Of a stretch of 64,000 nt of DNA, positions 20,598 through 31,293 are shown piece by piece. This DNA is from Xenorhabdus lircayensis (lineage in GTDB: Bacteria; Pseudomonadota; Gammaproteobacteria; Enterobacterales; Enterobacteriaceae). Made by a program: the position numbers and the translations under genes. The first letter of the stretch is position 1. The number at the start of each line of letters is the position of its first letter. The DNA is taken from assembly GCF_016306625.1 (NCBI RefSeq), contig NZ_JACOII010000023.1, forward strand, positions 17,152 through 81,151, read 5' to 3'. A model generated the notes under the pieces. It saw nothing but the letters and a program-made list of their open reading frames with translations. It ran no database searches and was not told where the DNA came from.

Positions 20598-23500
20598 ATG
20601 AAAAGAATGTTAATCAACGCAACCCAGCAGGAAGAGTTGCGTGTTGCCCTTGTTGACGGGCAACGTCTTTATGATTTGGATATTGAAAGCCCAGGACACG
20701 AGCAGAAAAAGGCAAATATATATAAAGGTAAAATTACTCGAATTGAACCTAGCCTAGAAGCTGCTTTTGTTGATTATGGTGCGGAACGACATGGCTTCCT
20801 GCCCATTAAAGAAATTGCTCGCGAATATTTCCCAAGTAATTATCATTCTCATGGCCGCCCTAACATTAAGGATATCCTTAAAGAAGGTCAGGAAGTCATC
20901 GTTCAAGTTGATAAAGAAGAACGAGGCAATAAAGGTGCAGCCTTAACAACTTTCATCAGTTTGGCTGGAAGCTATCTGGTTCTAATGCCAAATAACCCAA
21001 GAGCAGGCGGTATTTCTCGTCGTATCGAAGGTGATGATCGCATTGAATTAAAAGAAGCACTTTCTTCTCTTGAAGTCCCGGAAGGTATGGGGCTTATCGT
21101 CCGTACTGCAGGTGTAGGCAAATCCGCAGAAGCCTTGCAGGGAGATTTAAACTTCCGCCTGAAACATTGGGAAGCAATCAAGAAAGCCGCAGACAGTCAT
21201 CCCGCTCCGTTTCTGATCCATCAGGAAAGCAATGTTATTGTGCGCGCCTTCCGTGATTACCTGCGCCCAGACATTGGGGAAATCTTGATTGATAACCCGA
21301 AAATCCTTGATTTGGCACGCCAGCATATTACTGCGCTGGGACGCCCTGATTTTGCCAGTAAAATCAAACTGTACGGCGGTGAAGTTCCACTGTTCAGCCA
21401 CTATCAAATAGAATCACAGATTGAATCGGCCTTCCAGCGTGAAGTTCGACTGCCTTCCGGCGGTTCAGTCGTCATTGATACTACTGAAGCCTTGACTGCG
21501 ATCGATATCAACTCATCCCGCTCAACTCGTGGAGGTGATATTGAAGAAACAGCCTTTAATACCAATTTAGAAGCCGCTGATGAAATTGCACGTCAATTGC
21601 GTCTGCGTGACCTCGGTGGTCTTATTGTTATTGACTTCATTGATATGACGCCAGTACGTCACCAACGTGAAGTCGAAAATCGACTGCGTGATGCTGTGCG
21701 CCAAGATCGTGCTCGTATTCAAATTGGTCGCATTTCCCGCTTTGGCTTACTGGAGATGTCACGTCAGCGTTTAAGTCCATCACTGGGTGAATCCAGCCAC
21801 CACGTCTGCCCTCGCTGTAGTGGTACAGGGACTATTCGTGATAACGAATCACTTTCCTTGTCAATTCTGCGCTTAATCGAAGAAGAAGCACTAAAGGAAA
21901 ACACCCATCAGGTTCATGCGATTGTCCCTGTACAAATTGCTTCCTACCTACTGAATGAAAAACGTAAGGCAGTCAGCGCGATTGAACACCGCCAAGGTGA
22001 TGTTGGAGTTGTTATCGTTCCAAACGATCAAATGCAGACCCCGCATTTCTCTGTTTCACGTGTGCGTAAAGGCGAAGAAATTGCTGCTTTAAGCTATATG
22101 CTTCCACAATTACATGAAGCGGAAATGATCAATGTTCAGGATGACAGCCAGCCTGAACGCAAACGTCCAGAACAGCCTGCTATTTCAACTTTTGATTTAC
22201 CAGCAGAAACACCTGCACCTGTAACAGCAAAAACAAAAGAGAAAAAGGCAGCGCCCGATAATCAGAATCAAGCTGAAAAACCAGGGTTGTTCAGTCGTTT
22301 CCTCTGTGCTCTGAAAAAAATGTTCAGTGGCGAAGAAGAAAAACAAACCCAAGAAGAGAGTAAAAAATCTTCTGGTAATGATAATCGCCGTTCATCAGAA
22401 CGTCGCAACCCACGCCGTCAGAATCAGCGTCGTGAACGCAACGAGAATGATACTCGCAATAACCGTGAGCGTGATGAACAACGAAAAGGCCGCAATGCCC
22501 AACAGAAAAATAATGTCCAAGAAAACATTGCCGTAGACAATGAGGCTCATGAAGCACAGCAGCAACAACGCCGTGAACAAAGAGCTGAACGTCAGCGCCG
22601 CCGCCAAGAAGAAAAGCGCCAGCAACAACTGGAAGTTAAAGCTCAGGAGACAACAAATAGACCTGATATTGTCGAAGAAGAAGCTGAAGAGCATCAGCCT
22701 GTCATACCTCGTCGCCAACGTCGCCAGCTTGAACAAAAAGTACGCATCACTGATGAAGTGAAAAAAGAAGCTATTGTTACTGCTTTACCAGCAGTAATGT
22801 CTGAAACTGTATTAGCTAAAGCAGAAGAAGAGAAAAAAGCTTCTGTACCTGCCGTTATCGATACAAATGTTGAAGTAGCTAACCAACCTGCAATACCACA
22901 AAGTACTGTTGTACAAAATGCGGCTTCACAAAACAGTGAGCAGCAAGATAACACCATGCCACGTCGTTCCCGCCGTTCACCACGTCACTTACGTGTCAGC
23001 GGTCAGCGCAGGCGCCGTTATCGTGATGAACGTAATCTGACTCAATCACCTGTACCATTGACAATGGCTGTGGTATCGCCAGAACTGGCATCAGGTAAAG
23101 TATGGATTCGTTATCCTGTAACACCAATGACAACTGCTGAACTTGGAGTTTCGACTGCTGTTGATGTCGTTGACGAAACAGTTGAAGAAAAGACAACATC
23201 TGTACAACAGGAGAATGTGATTCTGATGCCAGCACCGACAGAATCTCCTTCAATTTCAACAAATTATTGCATTGAAGTTGCAGAGCAGCAGGATATTACT
23301 ATTCATGACAATGCTAAATCTGCTACCGATAACGCTTCCATTGTGGCATCTGTAGAGCCGGAATTTGAAATACCTAAAGTTCCGGAGCCAGAAACCTTAG
23401 AGCCAGTCATCAATCATGATGAAAAATATCAGCCAGAAGTTTTAGGTGGCACAGTGCTGCATGATGCAGTACCACATGATTCTGAAGAAACACGTCACAC

Positions 23501-23825
23501 GGCAGAACCTATCATTGTGACGTCTATCCTTGAACAGGAACATCATGAAGAACAACCAGCTGTCGCAACGGAAATATGCTCTAAGGCAGAGGAAGTTAAA
23601 ACGGAAGAGACAAAAGTCGCTGAGTCTTCGTTTATCGTGGAAACAAATCATCACGCTTATTCCCCAATGAAAAAGGCTCCAGCACCAGATATGATGACAA
23701 AATCGGTTATTATCACTGAATGGCAGCGCCCAGCTTATCCATTCGAAGGAAAAGGCGGTGCAGGCGGGCACTCTGCAACAAATATTGCAACCTCTGCCAT
23801 GTCTAAACCACAGTCATTTGAATAA
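20598..23825 (+). CDS. rne: Ribonuclease E
   Basis: Essential endoribonuclease and scaffold of the RNA degradosome, bound to the inner membrane. The catalytic half is nearly identical to E. coli: S1 domain (about 39-119), active-site Asp residues in TAIDINSS and VIDFIDMT, and the zinc-link CPRCSGTG near residue 404. The C-terminal half is more divergent but keeps the membrane-targeting helix (around [16 protein letters not shown]), Arg-rich RNA-binding stretches, the helicase and enolase-binding region [19 protein letters not shown] to [10 protein letters not shown], and the PNPase-binding tail [16 protein letters not shown]. 1075 residues (E. coli 1061). A strong terminator follows. Confidence 0.98.
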   Translation: MKRMLINATQQEELRVALVDGQRLYDLDIESPGHEQKKANIYKGKITRIEPSLEAAFVDYGAERHGFLPIKEIAREYFPSNYHSHGRPNIKDILKEGQEVIVQVDKEERGNKGAALTTFISLAGSYLVLMPNNPRAGGISRRIEGDDRIELKEALSSLEVPEGMGLIVRTAGVGKSAEALQGDLNFRLKHWEAIKKAADSHPAPFLIHQESNVIVRAFRDYLRPDIGEILIDNPKILDLARQHITALGRPDFASKIKLYGGEVPLFSHYQIESQIESAFQREVRLPSGGSVVIDTTEALTAIDINSSRSTRGGDIEETAFNTNLEAADEIARQLRLRDLGGLIVIDFIDMTPVRHQREVENRLRDAVRQDRARIQIGRISRFGLLEMSRQRLSPSLGESSHHVCPRCSGTGTIRDNESLSLSILRLIEEEALKENTHQVHAIVPVQIASYLLNEKRKAVSAIEHRQGDVGVVIVPNDQMQTPHFSVSRVRKGEEIAALSYMLPQLHEAEMINVQDDSQPERKRPEQPAISTFDLPAETPAPVTAKTKEKKAAPDNQNQAEKPGLFSRFLCALKKMFSGEEEKQTQEESKKSSGNDNRRSSERRNPRRQNQRRERNENDTRNNRERDEQRKGRNAQQKNNVQENIAVDNEAHEAQQQQRREQRAERQRRRQEEKRQQQLEVKAQETTNRPDIVEEEAEEHQPVIPRRQRRQLEQKVRITDEVKKEAIVTALPAVMSETVLAKAEEEKKASVPAVIDTNVEVANQPAIPQSTVVQNAASQNSEQQDNTMPRRSRRSPRHLRVSGQRRRRYRDERNLTQSPVPLTMAVVSPELASGKVWIRYPVTPMTTAELGVSTAVDVVDETVEEKTTSVQQENVILMPAPTESPSISTNYCIEVAEQQDITIHDNAKSATDNASIVASVEPEFEIPKVPEPETLEPVINHDEKYQPEVLGGTVLHDAVPHDSEETRHTAEPIIVTSILEQEHHEEQPAVATEICSKAEEVKTEETKVAESSFIVETNHHAYSPMKKAPAPDMMTKSVIITEWQRPAYPFEGKGGAGGHSATNIATSAMSKPQSFE

Positions 23826-23854
23826 TTGGATGTTGTGATTTCCTGGTAAAACCC

Positions 23855-23888
23855 AAAATGGCTCCTCTTGTTAGGAGCCATTTTTTAT
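23855..23888 (+). terminator. Rho-independent terminator of rne
   Basis: AAATGGCTCCT pairs with AGGAGCCATTT across a CTTGTT loop, followed by a run of T. It lies 30 bases after the rne stop codon. Confidence 0.92.
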
Positions 23889-24003
23889 CCCGCATACTAC
23901 AAAAAACTAACCAACTTCATTTCTTTCAACCCTCTATTCCAATAAAATCGGATGGTTATCATTATCATTTAAGATGATTAATTTTATGGAGAATGTCCTA
24001 TCT

Positions 24004-24630
24004 ATGAAACCTTGGCTAATTTTTGGTGCTGGGAAAGGCGTTGGACGCCATTTGGTTACCATTGCACTAAAACAAAACCGCCCTGTCACAGCATTAATCC
24101 GCAATGTACAACAAGCTGTGGAACTGAGTGCAATCGGCGTTAATGTAATACACGGTGATGCCTGTGACAAAAAGAGCATAGAAAAAGCGCTCATACAGGC
24201 GGGAGAGAATCCGGTTGTTTTTTCAACTATTGGAGGAGGTGATGCAGATCATTATGGCAACATTGCCATCATAGATGCATTGGATCAAGCTCAAATTTCA
24301 CGCATGTTACTGGTGACATCCATCGGATGTGGGGAAAGTTGGAAGACATTGTCTCCAAGGGCAAAGTCAATATTTGGGCAATCGGTCAGACACAAATCAC
24401 TGGCAGAAAGTTACCTGCAAACCAGCTCTCTGGATTTTACAATCATTCGCCCAGGTGGCCTTACCGATCAACCAGGTACTGGCCATTGTCTGCGTTATCA
24501 AAACGAAATTCATGGCATGGTGAGCCGAGAAGATGTGGCAGAACAATTGGCACAAATGGCCGAAGATGAACAGACTTACTATCAAATTTATGCCTTAGTC
24601 GACCCAGAGCTAAAGCCTCACTGGAACTGA
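24004..24630 (+). CDS. NAD(P)-binding atypical short-chain dehydrogenase (NmrA-like)
   Basis: Probable NAD(P)(H)-binding oxidoreductase or redox sensor of the atypical SDR type; substrate unknown. The N-terminal FGAGKGVGRHL is a GxGxxG nucleotide loop. It is followed by a predicted beta-alpha-beta series with GDACD and a TSIGCG strand end; the canonical Tyr-x-x-x-Lys of classical SDRs is not evident. The C-terminus contains the RPGGLTD motif common in this group. The ATG at 24004 gives 208 residues and has GGAGAATG upstream; the frame could begin at 23974. Monocistronic between two hairpins, next to tmaR. Confidence 0.75.
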   Translation: MKPWLIFGAGKGVGRHLVTIALKQNRPVTALIRNVQQAVELSAIGVNVIHGDACDKKSIEKALIQAGENPVVFSTIGGGDADHYGNIAIIDALDQAQISRMLLVTSIGCGESWKTLSPRAKSIFGQSVRHKSLAESYLQTSSLDFTIIRPGGLTDQPGTGHCLRYQNEIHGMVSREDVAEQLAQMAEDEQTYYQIYALVDPELKPHWN

Positions 24631-24651
24631 TTTTAATAAGGACAAAAGGAC

Positions 24652-24673
24652 AACCACGCCCAACGGCGTGGTT
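24652..24673. terminator. Bidirectional hairpin between the SDR gene and tmaR
   Basis: AACCACGCC (24652-24660) pairs perfectly with GGCGTGGTT (24665-24673) over a CAAC loop. It lies between the convergent SDR gene and tmaR. No strong T tract, so efficiency is unknown. Confidence 0.6.
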
Positions 24674-24704
24674 AACCACCAGTTCAAGTTTGAACTACTA
24701 CAAC

Positions 24705-25025
24705 TTACTTAATGCCACCATCCATCGCTTTAAGTTTTTTAGATAATTCACGGCGTTCTTTAGATAGCTCAGCATTTTTGATGATATATTCATCAACGCG
24801 TTCTTCATAATCGCTGCGCATATGAGCAATAATTCCTTGAATATCTTCAACCGACATTCCCGGCTTAATGTAATCACTCAGGTTATCGAGCAGTAATACA
24901 CGCTTTTGGTTATCCCGAATCTTTTTCTCGTTATCTACAATTTCGCGCTGTAATTTGTTTTTACGACGAAATATACGCACAAACTCCAGTACATTGTGGA
25001 ATGTTGGTTTATTTGTGTTGTCCAT
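24705..25025 (-). CDS. tmaR: PTS regulator TmaR (YeeX)
   Basis: Small coiled-coil protein that forms clusters at the cell pole and recruits enzyme I of the sugar phosphotransferase system in E. coli. Almost the whole 106-residue sequence matches Yee[12 protein letters not shown], the invariant stretch from [19 protein letters not shown] to KPGMSVE, and [14 protein letters not shown]. The Tyr reported to be phosphorylated (Tyr72 in E. coli) corresponds to Tyr73 here and is kept. Next to sbcB, as in E. coli (yeeX-yeeA-sbcB), but yeeA is missing. Confidence 0.96.
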   Translation of the reverse strand: MDNTNKPTFHNVLEFVRIFRRKNKLQREIVDNEKKIRDNQKRVLLLDNLSDYIKPGMSVEDIQGIIAHMRSDYEERVDEYIIKNAELSKERRELSKKLKAMDGGIK

Positions 25026-25149
25026 TTTTTACACCTTTTTAATCAGACCAATAATTTCTTATGCTGACTACACAATACAATTTCAAGCAACGTATAGACA
25101 AGTCAGTTTCGACAATTTATTGACGTGACCTACTTTCGAGATATATTCC

Positions 25150-25290
25150 TTAATCAATAACTTCATTTATTCCCGTATCTGGTGACCAGTAACCGCCACC
25201 ACCATGGTAGGTTTCCGCTCCTAAAATGAGCTGCTCACCACAATGCCAACAAGAAAAATGGTGGCCATTTAGTGCTGAAGCTTTAAGCGA
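25150..25290 (-). pseudogene. 3' remnant of a small zinc-ribbon-like protein gene
   Basis: On the minus strand an open frame without a start codon ends with the stop at 25150-25152. The last residues include SALNGHHFSCWHCGEQLI, then AETYHGGGGYWSPDTG, then INEVID. A CxxC knuckle and the well-ordered, protein-like composition suggest a real C-terminus. Upstream the frame is closed by a TAG near 25291 and no start or second CxxC is visible. I do not recognise the family. It probably marks a gene decayed in the tmaR-sbcB gap, where E. coli has yeeA, though it does not look like YeeA. Confidence 0.4.
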
Positions 25291-25718
25291 CTAGACGTAT
25301 CTTGCACACTTGGCGCTTAATCCTTTCTCTGCCGGCTTCAATGGACTTTGCAGACATCCCAGCTCACTCACGTAAATGGCCTATTCTTGTGGTATCGGAA
25401 ATACTTCTGTGATTTCTTCATTATTACCATCCTGCCGTATCAGAGAGTTCAATACGTTCAAAATATGGGACATATAAAACCAAGATTCTCACCTCTCCAC
25501 ATAGCTGCCATCCATATCCGATTATTCAGATTAGCCAGAATATGGTTTACCATGTATAACACATAATTTAGTGTCACTGAGAATCATCGCTTTTGGTACG
25601 CACTTTGAATATGAATTCAATACATATCATTGGAATGAATTCAACCAAGTAGTAAAGATATCTAGCGATGAAGCCAGATAAATGTGATGCCAATACAAAT
25701 ATAATTCATTGATTAGTA
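25291..25718. other. tmaR-sbcB intergenic region, no intact gene
   Basis: About 430 bases with only short frames on both strands. The sequence looks like decayed coding DNA upstream of the zinc-ribbon remnant. It must contain the sbcB promoter, which I could not locate with confidence. Confidence 0.5.
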
Positions 25719-27185
25719 ATGCTTAAAATTGGCGATAACGGAGAATACACAACGTTGAACACCAGTAAAGAAAAACAAAGTTTCTACTTCCATGATTATG
25801 AAACTTTTGGTAAACATCCGTCCCTAGATCGCCCAGCTCAATTTGCGGGAGTTCGCACTGACAGTGATTTCAATATTATTGAAGAGCCTTTGGTAGTTTA
25901 TTGTGCTCCCGCTGACGATTATCTTCCCGACCCTGAAGCCGTCATGATCACAGGAATTACACCGCAGTTGGCATTGAAAAAAGGGGTCAATGAGGCTGAG
26001 TTTGCTCGTCAAATCCATGAAGTATTCAGCAAATCCAATACGTGCATTCTTGGATATAATAACATTCGTTTTGATGACGAAGTCAGCCGTAACATCTTTT
26101 ATCGTAATTTTTACGATCCTTACGCCTACAGTTGGCAAAAAGGTAGCTCCCGCTGGGATCTGCTCGATGTATTACGTGCCTGCTATGCCCTGCGTCCAGA
26201 AGGCATTATCTGGCCAGAAAATGATGATGGATTACCTAGTTTCAAACTGGAGCATCTGACAAAAGCCAACGGTGTTGAACATACCCATGCCCATGATGCG
26301 ATGTCTGATGTTTATGCCACTATCGCAATGGCAAAATTGGTGAAGAAAGCCCAACCTCGCTTGTTTGATTACTTTTTCCAATTAAGGAATAAGCAGAAAA
26401 TAAGCAATCAAATTGATATCCCACAAATGAAACCTCTGGTTCATGTATCAGGTATGTTTGGGACTCTACGCAGCAATATCAGTCTTATTGCCCCTCTGGC
26501 ATGGCATCCGACAAACCGTAATGCTGTTATCATGTGCGATTTGTCAGGTGATATCTCTCCACTGCTGGAACTCAATGCGGATGAATTACGCGAACGCCTG
26601 TATACCCGACGTAATGAATTACAACCAGACCAAAGCCCGGTGCCAATTAAATTAGTGCATATCAATAAGTGCCCAATCATCGCACCAGAAAATACATTGC
26701 GGCCAGAAGATGCAGAACGAGTGGGGTTAGATCGCAACCAATGTGAACAGAATCTGGCTATTTTGCGCAATCATCCGCAAATCAGAGAAAAGGTCGTTGA
26801 GTTATTTTCTCATTCAGAAGAATTCCCGGAATCTGATAACGTCGATGCCAAGTTATATAGCGGCTTTTTCAGTGATGCCGATAAAACCGCAATGGAAATT
26901 ATCCGAGAAACGGTTCCTCAAAACTTGTCCGCCTTGGATTTAACGTACCAAGATGCACGCATCAAGGCACTGTTATTCCGCTATCGCGCCAGAAACTATC
27001 CAGCAACTCTGAATTATGACGAGCAACAACGCTGGTTGCGCCATCGTCAGGATATCTTAACTCAGGAAAGCATCAGTCAATATCTTGCAACTATTGAGAG
27101 ATTTTTTATTGAATATCAGTCAGATGAAGAAAAGTGCCGCCAGTTAAAAGCATTGGTTGATTATGCAATCCAACTGGCTGGGTAA
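25719..27185 (+). CDS. sbcB: Exodeoxyribonuclease I
   Basis: Processive 3'-5' single-strand DNA exonuclease of DEDDh type, acting in recombination and mismatch repair. The DEDD acidic residues appear in FHDYETFG (motif I), LGYNNIRFDDE (motif II) and HDAMSDVYATIAMA (motif III, with the His). The SH3-like and helical C-terminal domains that bind SSB follow. 488 residues, slightly longer than E. coli (475) because of the N-terminus. The ATG at 25719 is the only upstream start in frame; a TTG a few codons downstream is an alternative. Confidence 0.95.
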   Translation: MLKIGDNGEYTTLNTSKEKQSFYFHDYETFGKHPSLDRPAQFAGVRTDSDFNIIEEPLVVYCAPADDYLPDPEAVMITGITPQLALKKGVNEAEFARQIHEVFSKSNTCILGYNNIRFDDEVSRNIFYRNFYDPYAYSWQKGSSRWDLLDVLRACYALRPEGIIWPENDDGLPSFKLEHLTKANGVEHTHAHDAMSDVYATIAMAKLVKKAQPRLFDYFFQLRNKQKISNQIDIPQMKPLVHVSGMFGTLRSNISLIAPLAWHPTNRNAVIMCDLSGDISPLLELNADELRERLYTRRNELQPDQSPVPIKLVHINKCPIIAPENTLRPEDAERVGLDRNQCEQNLAILRNHPQIREKVVELFSHSEEFPESDNVDAKLYSGFFSDADKTAMEIIRETVPQNLSALDLTYQDARIKALLFRYRARNYPATLNYDEQQRWLRHRQDILTQESISQYLATIERFFIEYQSDEEKCRQLKALVDYAIQLAG

Positions 27186-27215
27186 AACTTCCATATAATT
27201 TCCGGTTTTTGAAAA

Positions 27216-27247
27216 GAAAAAGACAAATGCTATACCTTGTCTTTTTC
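27216..27247. terminator. Bidirectional terminator between sbcB and dld
   Basis: GAAAAAGACAA pairs with TTGTCTTTTTC over a 10-base loop. T-rich sequence follows on the plus strand and an A-rich flank gives a T tract on the minus strand. It serves the convergent genes sbcB and dld. Confidence 0.8.
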
Positions 27248-27273
27248 TATTTTTATTTCGCCATGAAGGCAAG

Positions 27274-29019
27274 CTAGTCACGCAGATGATCAACATGCTG
27301 ACAACCGCACGCTCCTCCCCAATTTTTCAGTTTGGAGGTTTTACCAACTCCCGGATTTAAAGTATTGGTAGGATCTGTCATTTGATAAAACTGCTTAAGC
27401 TGTGGTTTAGCCTGATATAAATGGCCAACATTATGTTCAGCAGGGTATTCAGCCCTCCGTTGGTTCAAAATTTCCAGCATTTTTGCTTTCAGCGCATAAA
27501 CATCTGTACCCTTTTTGACGATATAGTCCTGATGGAATACATGGCACATAAAATGCCCATAATATAGGCGGTGCACTAATGCTTGGTTGATTTCTGGAGG
27601 CAGAGATTCAAACCATTCACGATCATTGCGTCGCAAGGCAATATCCAATGCCAGAATATCTTCTACTTCATTACTATGAACGGCCTGGTAACGAATGGCG
27701 GCTCCTGCGGCGGCAAAGCGGTGTAAAAATGCCTTAGTCCCCTCCTCTGGCGTACATGCAAAATATTCACCGTCAGCCTGTTGGAAGTAACTTTCCAACC
27801 ACTCATTCGCTTCTTTTATACCTTCACCAGACATCTTCAACATTAAATGATGTTCAAAGCGATTTCGGTACTCTTTCAGACGAGCAGGTAAATGGGAAGG
27901 TAATAAACGACTCAAGCCCTGTATGACGCGGTCTGTCAAATGCGATGGCAAAAATGGCACTTTAGCAAACATGGCATCCATTCGCCCTTTCAGATTGAAA
28001 AACGTCGGCATTTTATCTGTACCTAATTTATCAATCATGACAAAAGTATCTTTTCCGTACACTTCAGCAATATCAAAAATATCCCGATGCATGTATTCTC
28101 CAGCCACTGGCAAATGCCGGAAATTCGATAGAATATGACGGCGTAATTCCGTCAATACTTCGGGTTGATTGGTGCCAATGTAGAAAACTTGTGCAGACGA
28201 TTCTGCTGGAAAAGTATCCAAGCGGACGGCAAAAACAACTAATTTCCCAGCACAACCAGAGGCTTCAAACAGCCTACGCTCATCAGCATTAAACCGTGAT
28301 GGAGTATCAGCATCAACATCACGGACGCGCTGTGAATATTCATGATCAGAAGCCACTTTGTCACTGTGCTGAATATCTTCGGTACGATAGTGCTGCTCTT
28401 CCAAACAAGTCAGCATATCTTCAGGCGTATCACCCAACGATATTCCTAAATGGTTGATAAGTTCAGCTTCTCCTTTTTCATTTACACGACCATATAGTGC
28501 CATTTCGGTATAAGCAGGCCCACGCTGAACCAGAGAGCCTCCTGAATTATTGCAGATCCCTCCAATAATAGATGCACCAATACAGGATGAACCAATAACT
28601 GAATGAGGTTCACGTCCCAACGGCTTCAATACTTTTTCCAAATGCCACAATGTACTGCCGGGAAATGCAATAACCTGATTAACTGATTGCAGAATTTGGA
28701 TTTTATCCATTCGTAGGGTGCTGATAATGACGATGTCACGATCATAGTCATTACCATTCGGTGTAGAACCTTCCGTTAACCCAGTATTGGCTGCCTGCAT
28801 CAAAATAATTTTGTCAGCATCAATACAAGCTTTAAAAACTTTCCACTGTTCCAATAATGAACTTGGAAATACAACGGCAAGGGCATTTCCTTGTCCAGAA
28901 CGAAAACCTTTACGATAACGTTCTGTTTTTTGAGGTTCGGTGAGAATATGGGAAGATCCAACGATGTTCGTGAGAATAGCAATGAGTTGCTGATTCTGAG
29001 GGCTTTTAGCATCATTCAT
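27274..29019 (-). CDS. dld: Quinone-dependent D-lactate dehydrogenase
   Basis: Peripheral membrane flavoenzyme that oxidises D-lactate to pyruvate and reduces the quinone pool. N-terminal FAD-binding PCMH domain includes QAANTGLTEGSTP and GSSCIGASIIGGICNNSGG. A D-lactate dehydrogenase membrane-binding domain and the cap domain follow, with the C-terminal segment TNTLNPGVGKT. 581 residues, close to the E. coli protein (571). Single gene between two terminators. Confidence 0.96.
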   Translation of the reverse strand: MNDAKSPQNQQLIAILTNIVGSSHILTEPQKTERYRKGFRSGQGNALAVVFPSSLLEQWKVFKACIDADKIILMQAANTGLTEGSTPNGNDYDRDIVIISTLRMDKIQILQSVNQVIAFPGSTLWHLEKVLKPLGREPHSVIGSSCIGASIIGGICNNSGGSLVQRGPAYTEMALYGRVNEKGEAELINHLGISLGDTPEDMLTCLEEQHYRTEDIQHSDKVASDHEYSQRVRDVDADTPSRFNADERRLFEASGCAGKLVVFAVRLDTFPAESSAQVFYIGTNQPEVLTELRRHILSNFRHLPVAGEYMHRDIFDIAEVYGKDTFVMIDKLGTDKMPTFFNLKGRMDAMFAKVPFLPSHLTDRVIQGLSRLLPSHLPARLKEYRNRFEHHLMLKMSGEGIKEANEWLESYFQQADGEYFACTPEEGTKAFLHRFAAAGAAIRYQAVHSNEVEDILALDIALRRNDREWFESLPPEINQALVHRLYYGHFMCHVFHQDYIVKKGTDVYALKAKMLEILNQRRAEYPAEHNVGHLYQAKPQLKQFYQMTDPTNTLNPGVGKTSKLKNWGGACGCQHVDHLRD

Positions 29020-29153
29020 AGTCGTTTTCTTACCTTGCTAGAGCCAAACAAGCGTGCTCTTAATGAAATCAGGTATGGTGAAATTACTGTTCATTATATG
29101 ATGCTTTCTAATGATTATTGTATGATTTTTACACTTTTTTATTCCCTTTAAGC

Positions 29154-29178
29154 AAAAACAGCACCCGAAGGTGCTGTT
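29154..29178 (-). terminator. Terminator downstream of plaP
   Basis: AACAGCACC (29157-29165) and GGTGCTGTT (29170-29178) form a perfect 9-bp stem with a CGAA loop. On the minus strand a T tract follows. It lies about 75 bases after the plaP stop codon. Confidence 0.85.
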
Positions 29179-29252
29179 CCGAAAGAAGTATCAGTGTATT
29201 CTTAATTTTCAAGCGGCTGCTTTATTAGCCGTAATTTGAAATCTATCTTTTA

Positions 29253-30629
29253 TTATGACTCACTGAACTGTGGCATGGGTTGACGGAAACTACGAGTCAA
29301 GAAGAACATGTAAAGAAGACCAATTCCTCCCCAGACCAAACCTAACTCCATAGATTCTGCTTCCAAATTAATCCACAAGACACACACTGTCGCTGCACCA
29401 AGAAGTGGCAGAATCAAAAAATGCAAAGTGTCTTTCAGTGTACTGTTGCGACGTTCACGAATATAGAATTGCGAGATTACCGACAAGTTAACGAAAGTAA
29501 ACGCAACCAACGCGCCGAAATTAATCAGTGCAGTTGCTGTCACCAGATCCAGCCAACCCGCTGATAAGGCAACAATACCAACCAATAAGACATTGATTGC
29601 TGGAGTACACCATTTCGGATGAACATAAGCAAATACTTTCTCAGGCAATACACTATCACGCCCCATTACATAAAGCAGACGGGATACACCCGCGTGTGCA
29701 GCCATACCGGAAGCCATTACAGTAACACAGGAGAACACCAAAATAATCGCTTGGAATAGTGCGCCTGCAACGTACAACATAATTTCTGGTTGAGACTCAT
29801 CGGGGTTTTTAAACCGAGAAATATCGGGGAAATAGAGTTGTAAGAAATAAGACATGGCAATGAAGATCACGCCACCAATTAATGCGGTCAGGAAAATTGC
29901 TTTTGGAATAACCTTTTCTGCATTAGGTGTTTCTTCAGACAAAGAACTGATGCCATCAAACCCGAGGAAAGAGAAACAAAGTATCGTCGCTCCGGTTATC
30001 ATTGGAATCAATTTTGCTTCTTCCGACGTAAATGGTCGCATACTGAACAGAGTTCCAGCACCTTCACCATGATGTACGCCGTACATTAATAAACCGACAA
30101 ATGCCACCATAACAGCAATTTGGACAACCACAATCAGGCCATTGAGATTCGCCACAACATTAATGCCACTCAGGTTGAAAACGGTCATCAGTACTGCCAA
30201 GCCAACCACAAAGATCCACGGGTCAACGCCTGGAAAAATGGCTTGAAGATAAATTTTTGCCAGCAGGATATTGATCATCGGCATGAGCAAATAATCCAGC
30301 AAAGATGACCAGCCTACCATAAACCCAAGATGGGGATTCATTGATTTTTGTACGTATGTATAGGCAGAACCTGCTGATGGAAAACGTTTTACTAATTTCC
30401 CGTAACTTAAAGCTGTAAATAAAACTGCGATCAGTGCAATAGCATAAGATGTCGCAACATGCCCGTCTGTCAATTTGGAAACAATGCCAAAAGTGTCAAA
30501 GATAGTCATTGGCTGCATATAAGCAAGGCCCATCATGACCACCTGAAACAGGGTCAAAGTTCTTCTCAATTGAACGCGGTTGCTGGCACTGGTTTGATTA
30601 GTGTCGAAGGTGATTGAATTATGCGACAT
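29253..30629 (-). CDS. plaP: Low-affinity putrescine importer PlaP
   Basis: Proton-coupled APC-family transporter that imports putrescine. The 458-residue sequence follows E. coli PlaP (YeeF) closely, including [13 protein letters not shown] in helix 1, [12 protein letters not shown] near helix 6 and [19 protein letters not shown]. About 12 hydrophobic helices can be counted. In E. coli plaP is also near yeeX-sbcB, which supports orthology over the related puuP. A 660-base upstream region with strong hairpins precedes it. Confidence 0.93.
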   Translation of the reverse strand: MSHNSITFDTNQTSASNRVQLRRTLTLFQVVMMGLAYMQPMTIFDTFGIVSKLTDGHVATSYAIALIAVLFTALSYGKLVKRFPSAGSAYTYVQKSMNPHLGFMVGWSSLLDYLLMPMINILLAKIYLQAIFPGVDPWIFVVGLAVLMTVFNLSGINVVANLNGLIVVVQIAVMVAFVGLLMYGVHHGEGAGTLFSMRPFTSEEAKLIPMITGATILCFSFLGFDGISSLSEETPNAEKVIPKAIFLTALIGGVIFIAMSYFLQLYFPDISRFKNPDESQPEIMLYVAGALFQAIILVFSCVTVMASGMAAHAGVSRLLYVMGRDSVLPEKVFAYVHPKWCTPAINVLLVGIVALSAGWLDLVTATALINFGALVAFTFVNLSVISQFYIRERRNSTLKDTLHFLILPLLGAATVCVLWINLEAESMELGLVWGGIGLLYMFFLTRSFRQPMPQFSES

Positions 30630-31190
30630 GAGCGAAATCCCCCATAACTTCGATCTGGGTACTGATACAACTACTTAATCGATAGTTACTGGGTAGACTT
30701 CGCATCTGTCTATAGACAGAAAAGAAAGAGGAGTTAGAGGATGGTGAATTGACAGAGGAGCATGCCCCATAGTCATCATTGCAGCAACGAGCGCCAATTG
30801 GCACAAGTGCAAAAGAGAATAATTGCTCCATATTTGCGTTCCTCAGTACAGCAACCCTGTCTCAGTTATGGTTGCTTATGGTCAGTATCGATCCGGAACA
30901 AAGTCCGGCCTCTTTGTGTTGTAAAAAATAACTCAATGCAAAAAAATAACTGGTGCATATTTACGCACCAGTTATTTTTAGTGCACGCATTTTGCACTTC
31001 AAGTCCAGAAATAGCAAGCACCATGACACTAAAAATTTATTATTTTTTACGACACTACAAAGCCTTATAGAATAGGCTCTTACTGAGCTAGTGCTGAAAT
31101 TTAATGCCATCATATCCGTTGATTGGCCTCTTATAAATTTTTAGCACAGAGGGAAACTATTTGCCATTTAATTATGATGGTTTTGACATC
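30630..31190. other. plaP upstream region with hairpins, no gene
   Basis: About 560 bases with no supported coding sequence. From right to left (the direction of plaP transcription) it holds the 15-bp stem at 30942-30979, then a small hairpin CCGGA/TCCGG at 30893-30908. This looks like a regulatory leader. The plus-strand frame at 30762-31070 runs through these stems and has no domain. Confidence 0.55.
30942..30979. terminator. Perfect 15-bp stem-loop upstream of plaP
   Basis: AAAAATAACTGGTGC (30942-30956) and GCACCAGTTATTTTT (30965-30979) pair completely around an 8-base loop. The A/T ends make it terminator-like in both directions. No gene lies close enough to be an obvious client, so it may be a leader element or the remains of a lost gene's terminator. 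Confidence 0.6.
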
Positions 31191-31235
31191 AAAAAAATCA
31201 TCCCTTCACCAATTTTATGATGAAGGGATGATTTT
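31191..31235 (-). terminator. Terminator of the TonB-dependent receptor gene
   Basis: AAAATCATCCCTTCA (31194-31208) pairs with TGAAGGGATGATTTT (31221-31235), 15 bp without mismatch. The A-run at 31191-31197 gives a T tract on the minus strand. It starts 58 bases after the receptor stop codon. Confidence 0.9.
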
Positions 31236-31293
31236 ATATTACCTCTAAATGTTAGCTATAATGACTAATATTAATAAGAAAGCGAAATATTAA

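Noticed and set aside
30942..30979. NtrC or sigma-54 binding site before plaP
   Set aside because: The arms are TGGTGC...GCACCA, reversed from the NtrC consensus (GCACCA...TGGTGC), and the -24/-12 spacing does not fit, so the hairpin explanation is preferred.
30762..31070. 102-codon plus-strand frame upstream of plaP
   Set aside because: It covers the strong stem-loops of the leader, has no ribosome binding site and composition unlike a protein.
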